DNA of 64,000 nt from positions 496,001 to 560,000 of the forward strand of contig NZ_CP166866.1 of the NCBI RefSeq assembly GCF_047495555.1. The letters run 5' to 3'. This document shows, piece by piece, positions 24,909 to 34,600 of the stretch (the first letter of the stretch is position 1; each line of letters opens with the position of its first letter). Origin of the DNA: Methanobacterium_D sp040373355. Its GTDB lineage: Archaea; Methanobacteriota; Methanobacteria; Methanobacteriales; Methanobacteriaceae. Below the pieces are notes generated by a model. The model was given only the letters and a program-made list of their open reading frames with translations. It was not told where the DNA came from and did not search any database. The translations under genes and the position numbers were made by a program.

Positions 24909-25622
24909 ATGAATAGGTGAAACGTTAAAGGAGCTTTTAAAATTAAAAAATGAGCCTTTTGCTATTAAATAGTCCGTAAAAGAGCCTATAGATAAAGATG
25001 AAGGAAAATCAAAATTTTATACAAAACTTACGAAAAACGAAATTTTTGTGCTCCAAACACAAAGTATTTGAGAGCTTGAAAACGCCCTGCTTGGAGAAAT
25101 TTTTTATGCAAGTGCAGAAGAAGAGGAATGTATGGGCGATGCAAGATATTCAGGACTTAAAGACAAGTGCGAATTCCCTGCAAACATGCAAAGTGGTTCA
25201 TTTTAGTTCCAATGGGAGTATATAAAAATGTTGCAGCAGTACAATGTTCATGGAAAAATAATTTAAATGTAGATCCTGGAATTTTTAATGCAGTAACTTT
25301 TGCTCCCCTTAAAGATGCAGAATTTGACCCCGATGTAATATTTATTGTCTGTAAGGCCAATCAAGGGATGGAAATACTTCATGCTAATGCCTACGATTCA
25401 AGAGCTCATGGATTAGGTGCAGATTCAGGCCCAATATGCAGTAAAATGGCTGCAATCCCTTATTTAACTGGAAAAGTTACAATGGATTTGGTGATGTAGG
25501 GGCAAGAAAAATATGAGTGTTAGATCTGAAGATTTTATGATAAGTATCCCACAAGTGAATTATCCAAAATAGTCACTAATTTAGAAGAAATGCAAACTAA
25601 GATGATGTTTAAGAAAGAATAA
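24909..25622 (+). pseudogene. decayed DUF169-family gene
   Basis: Translating piecewise gives the order of a DUF169 protein: GETLKELLKLKNEPFAIK at 24916, GEIFYASAEEEECMG then ARYSGLKDKC around 25100-25170, and a clear stretch at 25210-25480 (VYKNVAAVQ, FAPLKDAEFDPDVIFIV, GPICSKMAAIPYLTGKV). A C-terminal FGDVGARKNM... frame follows to 25622. At least one in-frame stop (near 24970) and several frameshifts (near 25060, 25200, 25480 and 25575) break it. A partial resemblance to the hairpin element at 4993 lies at 25045-25075. DUF169 function is unknown. Confidence 0.6.
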
Positions 25623-25761
25623 AACTTTTTAATTTTTATTTCTTAATTTTATTTAAAAAAATAAATAAAGTAATCTTCCTCATTTTTAAAGTATTTATAC
25701 TCATTTATTATACATATCTACATCAATCTAATAAAATTTATTTTTATTCGGAGGATAATTA

Positions 25762-27030
25762 ATGTTTGAAAACGAAAAGTACGCTGTAAAAATCAAAGAA
25801 CTTACTAAAGAACATCATCATTGGATGGAAGACAGTATAAATCTAATTGCAAGTGAGAACATTACAAGCACAACTGTAAGAGAAGCATTAGCATCTGATT
25901 TATCTCACAGATATGCTGAAGGTCTACCTTGCGAGAGACTCTATGAAGGCTGTGAATATATCGATACAATCGAAAATATGGCAATAGATATGTCTAAAAA
26001 ACTGTTCAATGCAGAACATGCAAACGTACAGCCAAATTCTGGGGTTGTCGCAAACTTAGCATCATTTTTTGCCCTTACCAAACCAGATGATCTCCTTATG
26101 GCATTGAATGTGCCTGTTGGAGGTCATATTAGCCATGCAGAAGTTAGTGCAGCAGGAATAAGAGGTTTAAGAATTCTTTCTCATCCTTTTGATAATGATA
26201 AGATGAATATTGACGCCGATGCAATGAAGAAAGAAATTATAAAAAATAAACCTAAAGTTGTTCTCCTTGGTGGAAGTTTATTCCTATTCCCTCATCCAGT
26301 TGAAGAAGCAAGAGAAGCAGCCGATGAAGTAGGTGCAAAAGTTATGTATGACGGAGCACACGTTCTTGGCCTTATAGCTGGTGGAAAATTCCAGGACCCT
26401 CTTAAAGAAGGAGCAGATTTACTTGTAGGAAGTACTCATAAAACATTCCCGGGCCCTCAAGGAGGCATAATACTCACTACTAATGAATTAAAAGATACCA
26501 TTGACGAAGCAGTATTCCCTGGTGTAGTAAGTAATCATCACCTTCATCACGTTGCAGCTTTAGGAATATCTTTAGCGGAAATGCTTGAATTTGGCCGCGA
26601 TTACGCAGATCAAATTGTTAAAAATGCAAAAGCACTTGCTCAGAGCCTCTATGAGCTTGGTTTTGATGTTCTATGTGAAGAACAAGGATTTACTGAATCC
26701 CATCAAGTTGCCTTTGACGTTAAAAAGATATATAGTGCTGCTAAAATGGCTAAAGATATGGAAGCAAACAACATCATTTTAAACAAAAATCTCCTTCCAT
26801 GGGATGACCGTAAACGTACTGATGATCCTTCAGGAATAAGAGTAGGAACTCAAGAGATTACCCGAAGAGGATTAAAAGAAGCTCAAATGCAGGAAGTAGC
26901 TGAATTCATTAAGAAAGTCGCTATGGACGGTAAAAACGTTAAAGATGAAGTTAAAGAATTCATGAGTCAGTACACTAAGGTTCATTATGCCTTTGAAGAA
27001 GGCGAAGCCTACAAATACATTGAATTCTAA
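25762..27030 (+). CDS. glyA: serine hydroxymethyltransferase
   Basis: The 422-residue PLP enzyme interconverts serine and glycine, using tetrahydromethanopterin or a folate-like carrier in methanogens. Visible motifs are NLIASENITS near residue 29, PNSGVVANLA, GGHISHAEVSA, MYDGAHVLG and the PLP-lysine block VGSTHKTFPGPQGG near residue 228. GGAGGATAATT precedes the ATG. Length and motifs fit the archaeal clade. A hairpin follows the stop. Confidence 0.93.
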   Translation: MFENEKYAVKIKELTKEHHHWMEDSINLIASENITSTTVREALASDLSHRYAEGLPCERLYEGCEYIDTIENMAIDMSKKLFNAEHANVQPNSGVVANLASFFALTKPDDLLMALNVPVGGHISHAEVSAAGIRGLRILSHPFDNDKMNIDADAMKKEIIKNKPKVVLLGGSLFLFPHPVEEAREAADEVGAKVMYDGAHVLGLIAGGKFQDPLKEGADLLVGSTHKTFPGPQGGIILTTNELKDTIDEAVFPGVVSNHHLHHVAALGISLAEMLEFGRDYADQIVKNAKALAQSLYELGFDVLCEEQGFTESHQVAFDVKKIYSAAKMAKDMEANNIILNKNLLPWDDRKRTDDPSGIRVGTQEITRRGLKEAQMQEVAEFIKKVAMDGKNVKDEVKEFMSQYTKVHYAFEEGEAYKYIEF

Positions 27031-27056
27031 TTCAACTTTTTTCTAAAGAAAAAGGA

Positions 27057-27107
27057 TTGATCAAAAAGTCCTCGCGAAAAAGCGAGCTTTTTCGCTGCGG
27101 AAATAAA
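27057..27107. repeat. palindromic intergenic element (copy C), probable terminator of glyA
   Basis: TTGATCAAAA at 27057-27066 is followed by TCCTCGC. A 22-bp palindrome comes next, with arms GCGAAAAAGC (27074-27083) and GCTTTTTCGC (27086-27095), and then CGGAAATAAAAAT. The left and right flanks resemble those at 5047-5083. Its position 27 bp after glyA suggests a terminator, but the shared flanks suggest a dispersed repeat. Confidence 0.6.
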
Positions 27108-27286
27108 AATATGTAATTTTAACTGATTCTTTTTATTTTAATTACCTATTTTATAGTATTCAGAATTTCCAAATCATTTTTTTTTAATTTATTCTAATTT
27201 TATAAATACCACTTAATTCATAATTATACTCTAAAGATTTCTAATTACTGTATTTACTACTATTTTAATTATTTAGAGGAGATTGA

Positions 27287-27976
27287 ATGAAAATAGGTTT
27301 TGGAATTACTGGAGCAGGTCATTTACTTCTTGAAAGTGTAGAATTACTTGAAAAATTAATGGCCAGACATGATGTAACTGTTTTACTTTCAGCAGCCGGT
27401 GAAGAAGTCCTTAAAATGTACGGACTTTTTGAAAGAGTTCAAAGTATAACCGGAGGATATTACAATGAACTAATTCTAGAAAAAGAGCAAAAATTTAGCT
27501 ATCCTATTACCGGACGTTTTTCACTGGGAAAATATGACTTACTTATTGTTTCTCCTGCAACTTCTAATACAATAGGAAAAATTGTAAACGGTATTGCAGA
27601 CACTCTAATTACCAATGCTGTAGCACAATCAGGTAAAGGTAAAGTAAAAACCGTCATAATTCCTGTAGATCTTGAATCAGGTGATGTTGAAACTATACTA
27701 CCTTCAAAACTTGAACTGGACTTATGTCAAAATTGTGAAAGCTGTGGATCTGCAGAAGCGTGTCCTGGCGATGCTATAACCCCTGGAGTTGAAATAGATC
27801 TTCTTAAATGTACCGGATGTGGAACATGTGCAGAAACTTGTCCTTTTTCAGCAATTTCAGCAGGTAAAATAATCACAATTTATATGAGGGAAATTGATAT
27901 CCAGAATACCCAAAAACTCTATGAATTTGAAGGTGTAGAAATATTGGAGCATCCATCAAAATTTAAAGATATTTAA
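27287..27976 (+). CDS. flavoprotein with ferredoxin domain, dihydromethanopterin reductase (DmrX)-like
   Basis: Residues 1-145 form a flavoprotein (UbiX/PPCDC-like) fold with FGITGAGHLL at the start and SPATSNTIGKIVNGIADTL near residue 87. Residues 148-200 carry two [4Fe-4S] motifs, CQNCESCGSAEAC and CTGCGTCAETC. This matches the archaeoflavoprotein/DmrX group, whose characterised member reduces dihydromethanopterin to the C1 carrier tetrahydromethanopterin. Assignment beyond the family is inference. GGAG lies upstream. The LigD-type gene starts 12 bp downstream. Confidence 0.8.
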   Translation: MKIGFGITGAGHLLLESVELLEKLMARHDVTVLLSAAGEEVLKMYGLFERVQSITGGYYNELILEKEQKFSYPITGRFSLGKYDLLIVSPATSNTIGKIVNGIADTLITNAVAQSGKGKVKTVIIPVDLESGDVETILPSKLELDLCQNCESCGSAEACPGDAITPGVEIDLLKCTGCGTCAETCPFSAISAGKIITIYMREIDIQNTQKLYEFEGVEILEHPSKFKDI

Positions 27977-27988
27977 GGTGAATTAATA

Positions 27989-28591
27989 ATGGAAAATTCT
28001 CTTAAAAAATATAAAGAAAAAAGAGATTTCGATAAAACTCCTGAACCATTTTCAAGTGAAAAAATATCTTCTGATTCTCCCAGATTTGTAATTCAAAAAC
28101 ATGACGCCAGCAGACTTCATTATGATTTTAGATTAGAAGTGGGAGGAGTTTTAAAATCATGGTCAATACCTAAAGGACCATCAATTGATCCGGGCCAAAA
28201 ACGTCTTGCGGTACCTACAGAAGACCATCCTATTGACTATATTGATTTTGAAGGAATAATTCCAGAAGGAAATTATGGGGCAGGAACTGTAATTATTTGG
28301 GATACTGGAACCTATAAAAATACACAGGAAGAAAAAGGGAAATTAATCAAGATGGAAGAGGCTATTGAAAACGGCCATGTGAATATAGAGCTTGAAGGGG
28401 AAAAATTAAAAGGTAAATATGCTCTAATATATACTGGAAGAGGTAAAAGGAAATTCTGGTTACTTTTAAAAAAGAAAGATGAATATGCAAACTCAGAAAT
28501 TGATATTTTAGAAAGTAGACCTGAATCAGTTTTAAGTGGACTTACCATAGAAGAACTTGCTGGAGACAAAGAAAATAAACAAGATATTTAA
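27989..28591 (+). CDS. stand-alone LigD-type 3'-phosphoesterase domain protein
   Basis: The 200-residue protein matches the phosphoesterase domain of bacterial LigD (DNA-end processing). It has RFVIQKHDASRLHYDFRLE near residue 32, SWSIPKGPS, VPTEDHPIDY and IPEGNYGAGTVIIWD near residue 92. The histidine and aspartate of QKHDASRLHYDF are the metal-site residues of the family. No ligase or polymerase domain is attached, as in other archaeal forms. It likely trims 3' phosphate or ribonucleotide ends. It forms a tight unit with the flavoprotein and HEAT genes. Confidence 0.88.
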   Translation: MENSLKKYKEKRDFDKTPEPFSSEKISSDSPRFVIQKHDASRLHYDFRLEVGGVLKSWSIPKGPSIDPGQKRLAVPTEDHPIDYIDFEGIIPEGNYGAGTVIIWDTGTYKNTQEEKGKLIKMEEAIENGHVNIELEGEKLKGKYALIYTGRGKRKFWLLLKKKDEYANSEIDILESRPESVLSGLTIEELAGDKENKQDI

Positions 28592-28631
28592 ACTTCTTTT
28601 AACATAAAGTAATAAGAAAAGGAGGTATTTT

Positions 28632-29027
28632 ATGGAAGAATCAGAAACACATAATTTAGATTACCTTATAAAGGAACTGGAAGAAGGAGATTGGAGAAGA
28701 AAAGAAGATGCTGCTGAACTTCTAGCAGAATTAGCTGATCCAAGAGCAGTTGATCCATTAATTAAAGCTTTAAAAGATGATGATTGTCATGTAAGGGAAA
28801 CTGCCGCATTATCACTTGGAGTTTTTGAAGATTCTAAATCAGTTGAGCCCCTTATTAAATTATTAGATGATGAAAGAGCAAGCGTTAGATATGCTGCTGC
28901 AATAGGTCTTTCTGGAGTTGGAGATAAGAGGGCAATAGGCCCACTAGAAAAAGCCTCAAAAGATGACAATCCTATGGTAAAAAAAGTAGCCCAGATGGCT
29001 CTTACTTCAGTAAAAGAAAGAAAGTAA
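28632..29027 (+). CDS. HEAT-repeat protein
   Basis: The 131-residue protein is almost entirely helical HEAT/PBS-lyase-type repeats: DWRRKEDAAELLAELADPRAV, DDDCHVRETAALSLGVF and DERASVRYAAAIGLSGVG, followed by a fourth partial repeat. Such scaffolds bind other proteins. It follows the phosphoesterase gene by 40 bp with an AAGGAGG site. A role with the phosphoesterase or flavoprotein is possible only by position. Confidence 0.85.
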   Translation: MEESETHNLDYLIKELEEGDWRRKEDAAELLAELADPRAVDPLIKALKDDDCHVRETAALSLGVFEDSKSVEPLIKLLDDERASVRYAAAIGLSGVGDKRAIGPLEKASKDDNPMVKKVAQMALTSVKERK

Positions 29028-29139
29028 TCTAATTACTTTTCTATTTATATTTTGAGCATTTTTACAAAAGAATATCCAAATAACTTTAAACACGATTACT
29101 AACTATTAAACTTAATTATTTTAAAATTATACTTTAATT

Positions 29140-29508
29140 TTAAGTATTTTTACATATAAAATCCAATTGATCTCCAATTTCAGTTCTTGATGCTTCAATT
29201 GTGCCTTTTTCCATTTCAATGACATATCTAGCTGGCTTTTTAGGAGTATATGTTTTCCAGGGATCAATTGAAACTATATCTACTACTTTTTTATCTTCAT
29301 CTGCAAAGATAATATCCAGCGGAAATTTCACAAAAAACATATGAATAGCCGAGCCGCTTCGACTCCTTGTATTTGGAAGCTTTAAAATAAGGCCTTTTTC
29401 TAATTTACTTTTAAACATTGTGCCTCTCAATCTTGAAAAAAATGTATCAGCGATTTCAGTTTCCCCAATATCTGTTTTTTTAGTAACATTAATAACCATT
29501 GTATCCAT
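29140..29508 (-). CDS. DUF192 family protein
   Basis: The 122-residue protein shows the DUF192 core: ADTFFSRLRGTMFKS near residue 20, then HMFFVKFPLDIIFADEDKKVVDIVSIDPWKTY and a YVIEMEKGTIEA block near residue 95. The family is a small beta-rich fold of unknown function, common in archaea. GAGGAAC lies upstream of the ATG. It diverges from the AdoMet synthetase gene. Confidence 0.85.
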   Translation of the reverse strand: MDTMVINVTKKTDIGETEIADTFFSRLRGTMFKSKLEKGLILKLPNTRSRSGSAIHMFFVKFPLDIIFADEDKKVVDIVSIDPWKTYTPKKPARYVIEMEKGTIEASRTEIGDQLDFICKNT

Positions 29509-29723
29509 GATAGTTCCTCACTTGTAAAAATTGAGTTTAGTTTTAATTTTAGTACACTTAAAATACGTTATTAACATCTCAATTTGTTTTCTTAACTTTC
29601 CTAACCATTTGTTATATTAATATGCAAATACATTTAAATATCTTAAAAAATAAGAACAAATGGATCATAATTTTATTATATTTACCTTTTATGAGTCTAT
29701 TTAATATTAATCGGAGGCTATTT

Positions 29724-30959
29724 ATGAAAAAAAATATTTTTGTAGAAAAGCTCATTCAAACACCAATTGAACAGCAAGAAGTAGAGATAGTCGAAAGGAA
29801 AGGGATAGGACACCCTGATAGTATCAGTGACGGAATAGCTGAATCAGTTAGCCGTGCTTTGTGCAATGCATATCTAGATAGATTTGGAGAAATAATGCAC
29901 CACAACACTGACGAAGTCCAGATTACAGCAGGAGAATCAAACCCAGTATTCGGTGGGGGCGAAATAATGAAGCCTATTGATATTCTTTTAACTGGTAGAG
30001 GAATTTCAGAGCTTCATGAAGAAAAGGACGGAAAACTTCAAATTAAAAAAATGGGGCTTGACAGAATAGCCATAAGCGCTGCTAAAGAATATCTAAAAGA
30101 AAACATTATAAACCTCGACGTTGAAACCGCTACAGTCGTTGAATGTAAAATAGGTCATGGATCAGGAGATTTAACTGATGTATTTAGAAGAAAAGGTGGA
30201 GCACCATCATCTAACGATACATCCTTTGGTGTAAGCTATGCACCATTTTCAGAAACAGAAAACATAGTTTTAGCTACAGAAAACCTCCTAAATTCAAAAG
30301 ACTTTAAAAAGAAATATCCTGCAGTAGGAGAAGATATTAAAGTTATGGGACTTAGAGATGACAGCAAAATCACATTAACTGTAGCTGCTGCAATGGTATC
30401 CCAATACATTGATGGTCGTGAAACCTATATTGAGTTAAAAGAAAAACTTAACGAAATTGTCACTAAATTAGCAGAGGATAAAACAGAAAGGGATGTTGAA
30501 GTCTTTATTAACACTGCGGACAATCACAGCTGCAAAACAGAGGAAGGTTACTACTTAACTGTTACCGGTACTTCAGCAGAAATGGGTGACGATGGTTCTG
30601 TAGGTCGTGGGAACCGTGCAAATGGTTTAATAACACCTAATAGGCCAATGTCCATGGAAGCAACTTCTGGAAAGAACCCTATAAATCACGTTGGTAAAAT
30701 ATATAACCTCATTTCAGCTAAAATGGCAAATGACATAAGTGAAAATGTTGAAGGGGTAAAAGAAGTACAAATTATGCTTTTAAGCCAAATTGGAAAGCCA
30801 ATCAATGATCCAAAAGCTGCAAGTGCTCAATTAATCCTTGAAGACGGATATAAACTTGAAACCATTAACAAGCAGGTTGAACAGATTATAGACACTTGGC
30901 TTGAGGATATAACAAGCATTACTGAAATGCTTGTAGCGGGTAAAATAAAGACATTCTAA
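29724..30959 (+). CDS. mat: S-adenosylmethionine synthetase, archaeal type
   Basis: The 411-residue archaeal MAT makes AdoMet from methionine and ATP. Signatures are VERKGIGHPDSISDGIAE near residue 26, GGGEIMKP, KIGHGSGDLTDVF near residue 150, and GDDGSVGRGNRANGLITP near residue 295. The start at 29724 is chosen because GGAGG lies at 29713-29717 and the archaeal family starts near there; an upstream in-frame ATG at 29622 adds 34 unlikely residues. A palindromic terminator follows the stop. Confidence 0.94.
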   Translation: MKKNIFVEKLIQTPIEQQEVEIVERKGIGHPDSISDGIAESVSRALCNAYLDRFGEIMHHNTDEVQITAGESNPVFGGGEIMKPIDILLTGRGISELHEEKDGKLQIKKMGLDRIAISAAKEYLKENIINLDVETATVVECKIGHGSGDLTDVFRRKGGAPSSNDTSFGVSYAPFSETENIVLATENLLNSKDFKKKYPAVGEDIKVMGLRDDSKITLTVAAAMVSQYIDGRETYIELKEKLNEIVTKLAEDKTERDVEVFINTADNHSCKTEEGYYLTVTGTSAEMGDDGSVGRGNRANGLITPNRPMSMEATSGKNPINHVGKIYNLISAKMANDISENVEGVKEVQIMLLSQIGKPINDPKAASAQLILEDGYKLETINKQVEQIIDTWLEDITSITEMLVAGKIKTF

Positions 30960-30986
30960 TTAATTAGAATTGAATTATTTTCGCTA

Positions 30987-31012
30987 GGACATTAATGTCC
31001 CATAATTTCTTT
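30987..31012 (+). terminator. palindromic terminator after the AdoMet synthetase gene
   Basis: GGACATTAATGTCC (30987-31000) is a perfect palindrome that can fold as a 5-bp stem with a TTAA loop. CATAATTTC and then six T follow. It lies 28 bp after the stop codon. Confidence 0.6.
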
Positions 31013-31102
31013 TTTAGTTAAATAGGATAATAAAAATAATTATTTTTTAATTATAAGGTTATTAGGAGTTTAAATTTAAATTAGAAATAATTGAAATTTT
31101 AA

Positions 31103-31143
31103 TACCTATGCCGCTAAGGACATAGGTAAATTACTCAGTTAAT
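31103..31143. repeat. hairpin element with CCTATGCC and CTCAGTTAAT (copy 1)
   Basis: TACCTATG (31103-31110) pairs with CATAGGTA (31121-31128) across a 10-nt loop. Five bases later comes CTCAGTTAAT (31134-31143). The same CCTATGCC and CTCAGTTAAT boxes, at almost the same spacing and around another hairpin, occur at 43270-43323. Confidence 0.6.
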
Positions 31144-31282
31144 GGTCCCCTCTTAATCTTCCCATTATAAGTGGGGCAATTCATCATTTTCTTTATCACA
31201 TTAATAAGCTTTTCCCTAAATTATCAAATGATAAAATTTAAACTTATAGTTTACAAAGATATAATTTTCTATTATTAAATAA

Positions 31283-31331
31283 GGGCGCCCCTATTGAGAG
31301 ATCAAACAAGAGGGTGACTTAAAGGACGCCC
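31283..31331. ncRNA. possible structured RNA, GGGCG hairpin
   Basis: GGGCGCCC (31283-31290) faces GGACGCCC (31324-31331), giving seven of eight pairs around a 33-nt apical region. Inside that region, CCCCTATTG and CAAGAGGG can pair further. The strong G/C clamp in AT-rich DNA suggests a folded RNA or a terminator-like structure. No known RNA family was recognised. Confidence 0.35.
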
Positions 31332-31388
31332 AATTTATGTAACTGTGAATTTAAAAGTAGTTTAATTAAAAGATTAGTGGTAGGTGTA

Positions 31389-31450
31389 GCATCCCCCTCG
31401 GAGGCGATACTATCAGTAAAATAAATATGTATCGTTGTTATAGGGGATGC
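31389..31450. ncRNA. possible structured RNA, two nested stems
   Basis: GCATCCCC (31389-31396) pairs perfectly with GGGGATGC (31443-31450). Inside it CGATAC (31405-31410) pairs with GTATCG (31429-31434). The internal loop reads CTCGGAGGC, resembling TTTCGGAGGC on the minus strand of the hairpin at 43270. It could be a regulatory leader element of ileS, about 210 bp upstream of the start codon, or an independent RNA. Confidence 0.4.
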
Positions 31451-31661
31451 AATACTTGATTGTACATAAGATATTTATAATCTTTTCTATTGAACCAAGC
31501 TAAGCTGTGATTACAGTCACATTTTAAATGAGTTAAGTTTTAAATATTTGCGAATAAATATAGTTCAAAGATAACTTATAACAAAACTATGTAATAAAAT
31601 TGAAATAATTCTAAAGTTAATTCTTATATTTAATTTGATCAAATTAACAGGGAGAATAGAA

Positions 31662-34600
31662 ATGCCAATAAAAGAGGCCCCAAGATCATACGATATAAAT
31701 AAAACAGAGAAAGATATCCAGAAATTCTGGGAAGAAATGGACATATACAATAAAACAAATAAATTAAGAGAAAATAGCCCAAAATTTTCATTTTTAGATG
31801 GGCCTCCTTACTGTAGTGGTAGAATACATCTCGGAACTGCCTGGAATAAGACAATAAAAGATACATATCTCCGATTTAAAAGCATGAGTGGATTCAACCT
31901 TAGAAGACAGGCAGGATGGGATACTCACGGTCTTCCAATCGAGCATAAAGTTGAAGGACTTCTTGGATTAAAAAGTAAAAAGCAAATTGAATCTGAAATA
32001 GGAATTGCAAATTTTGTAGAAAAGTGTAAAGAATTTGCAATTGAAAATAAGGCAGTAATGACTGAGCAATTTAAAATGCTGGGAGTATGGATGGACTGGG
32101 ATAATCCATATGTTACTTTCGATACCAAGTACATGGAATCTTGCTGGTGGACCCTCAAAAAAGCTCATGAAAAAGATCTTCTTATAAACGATTTGAGAGT
32201 TATAACATGGTGTCCAAGATGTGAAACCGCACTTGCACTTGCTGAGATTGATTATGAAGATAAGGAAGATCCTTCAATTTATGTTAAATTCCCTCTAAAA
32301 GATTCAGAAAATGGAAATGAATTTGTACTTGTATGGACAACAACACCATGGACACTTCCAGCAAACATGGCTGTATCTGTACATCCTGATTTTGATTATG
32401 CTTATGTTAAAGTTAATGATGAAGTTTATATAATGGCTGAAGCCCTTGTTTCTTCTCTATTTGAAGGCCAAGATTATGAAATAATTAAAACTGTTAAGGG
32501 TTCTTCACTTGAAGGTATGGAATATTTACATCCACTTTTAGATGAAATACCTGTTCAAAAGAACTTCAAACATCCAATATTACTTGGTGAGCACGTGACA
32601 CTTACAGAAGGTACTGGTTGTGTTCATACTGCTCCCGGACATGGGCCAGACGATTTTGAAATTGGTAAAAAATACGGTTTACCTATATTCTGTCCAGTTG
32701 ATGAGGCAGGATTATTTAAAGACGAAGCAGGAAAATACAAAGGTGAGTTTGTAAAAGATGCTGATCCATACATAATTACAGATTTAGATGTGCATGGACT
32801 ACTTTTAAAAGAAGATGTAATTAACCACAGATATGGATTCTGCTGGAGATGTAAAACTCCAATTATATATCTTGCAACACAGCAGTGGTTCCTTAAAGTT
32901 ACTGAAATAAAAGACAAAATGCTTAGCGAACTGGACAAAGTTGAATGGGTTCCTGAATGGGCCGGTGAAAGCCGTTTCCGTAACTGGATTGAAAATGCAC
33001 GTGATTGGACTATTTCAAGACAGAGATATTGGGGAATCCCAATTCCAATTTGGAGATGTGAAGACTGTGAAGAAATAACTGTTATTGGTTCTATTGATGA
33101 ATTAAAAGAACGTGCAGTCAAAGGAAAACTAGAAGGGGACTTTATACACAGACCTTATGTTGATGAAATTACTGTTAAATGTGAATGCGGAGGAGATATG
33201 ACCCGTGTTCCTGACGTTTTAGATGTCTGGATAGATTCAGGAGTCGCAGGATGGGCTTCAATGTATTATCCTCAAGAAAAGGATAAATTTGAAGAATGGT
33301 TCCCTTATGACTTTATAACCGAAGGACACGACCAGACAAGAGGATGGTTTTATTCACAGCTTGGATGCGGAGTAATTTCACTCGACCAAACCCCCTATAA
33401 GAGAGTTTTAATGCACGGTTTCACCCTTGATGAAGAGGGTAGAAAAATGAGTAAATCCCTTGGAAATGTTGTTGAGCCAGATGAAGTTATTGCCCAATAT
33501 GGTGCAGATATACTTAGATTCTATCTCCTCTGGGGTAACAAGCCATGGGAAGACCTTAAATTTACCTGGGATGAACTCAAAAACGTTGCAAAAATGTTTA
33601 ATATCCTTTGGAATGTTTATGTATTCTCAACGACCTATATGGCTATAGATAACTTTAATCCAACACTTTACACTGAAAATGATTTAAAACTTAGAGACGA
33701 AGATAGATGGATAACTTCACGTGCTAACTCACTTGTAAAAGAAGTAACAGAAGCACTTGATTCTTTACATCTTCACAAGGCTACAAGAGCCATAAATCAC
33801 TTTATACTTGAAGATTTAAGCAGATGGTATGTTAGATTAATAAGAGGTCGTACTTGGGTAGAAAAAGAAGATCCAGACAAATTAGGGGCTTATTATACTT
33901 TATACAATGCTTTAAAACTTCTAATTAAGGTAATGGCACCCATAACTCCCCACATAACAGAAGAAATTTATCAGAATCTCGTTAAAGGCGTTGAAGAAGA
34001 TGCTCCCGAAAGTATACACATGGAAGACTGGGAATTCAATGAAGACCTTATTGACACTGCTCTAGAAGAAAATATGGATATTGTACGTGATATAATCGAA
34101 GCATGTGCAAGAGGAAGAGACGTTGCAAGGTACAAACTAAGATGGCCAGTAAAAGAAATTGTAGTGGTTTCTGAAGATAAAAATGTTTTAAGCGCTGTTG
34201 AATCTCTTAAAGCCGTTATAATGGAACAGGCTAATACAAAAGAAATATCCCTTACGGATGAATTTGAAAATCTCAAAATCATTGCAAAACCAAATCTCAA
34301 GACACTTGGACCTAAACTTAGGGGTGACGCTCCAAAAGTAATGCAGAATCTTGCTGCAGCAGATGGTGCACAAATTAAATCTGATTTAGATAATGAAGGA
34401 ATCTACAAAGTTGAAATAGATGATAAGACTATAAAACTTGAAGAAAATGACATATTATTTGAAACTGAACTTCCAGAAAATCTTGTAAGTGCAGATTTCA
34501 ATTCAGGCAATGTATTTTTAGACACAGAACTTACAGATGAAATATTATCTGAAGCAATGTCCCGAGAACTCATAAGAAGGATCCAAGACATGCGTAAAGA

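Larger units (their letters stand above)
31013..31661. other. gene-free region with several stem-loops upstream of ileS
   Basis: This is the longest non-coding stretch in the window and shows no credible frame. It holds at least four hairpins, at 31103-31128, 31283-31331, 31389-31450 and 31506-31521. Their GC-rich arms stand out in an AT-rich background. It may contain one or more structured RNAs or a long ileS leader. I found no tRNA, no 7S/SRP or RNase P RNA signature, and no T-box. Confidence 0.55.

Noticed and set aside
25167..25499. 110-residue intact gene
   Set aside because: The frame is the best-preserved piece of the decayed DUF169 gene; recognisable parts continue in other frames on both sides.
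31283..31450. T-box riboswitch in front of ileS
   Set aside because: Hairpins precede an aminoacyl-tRNA synthetase gene, but T-boxes are bacterial and I see neither the conserved T-box bulge nor an isoleucine specifier arrangement.
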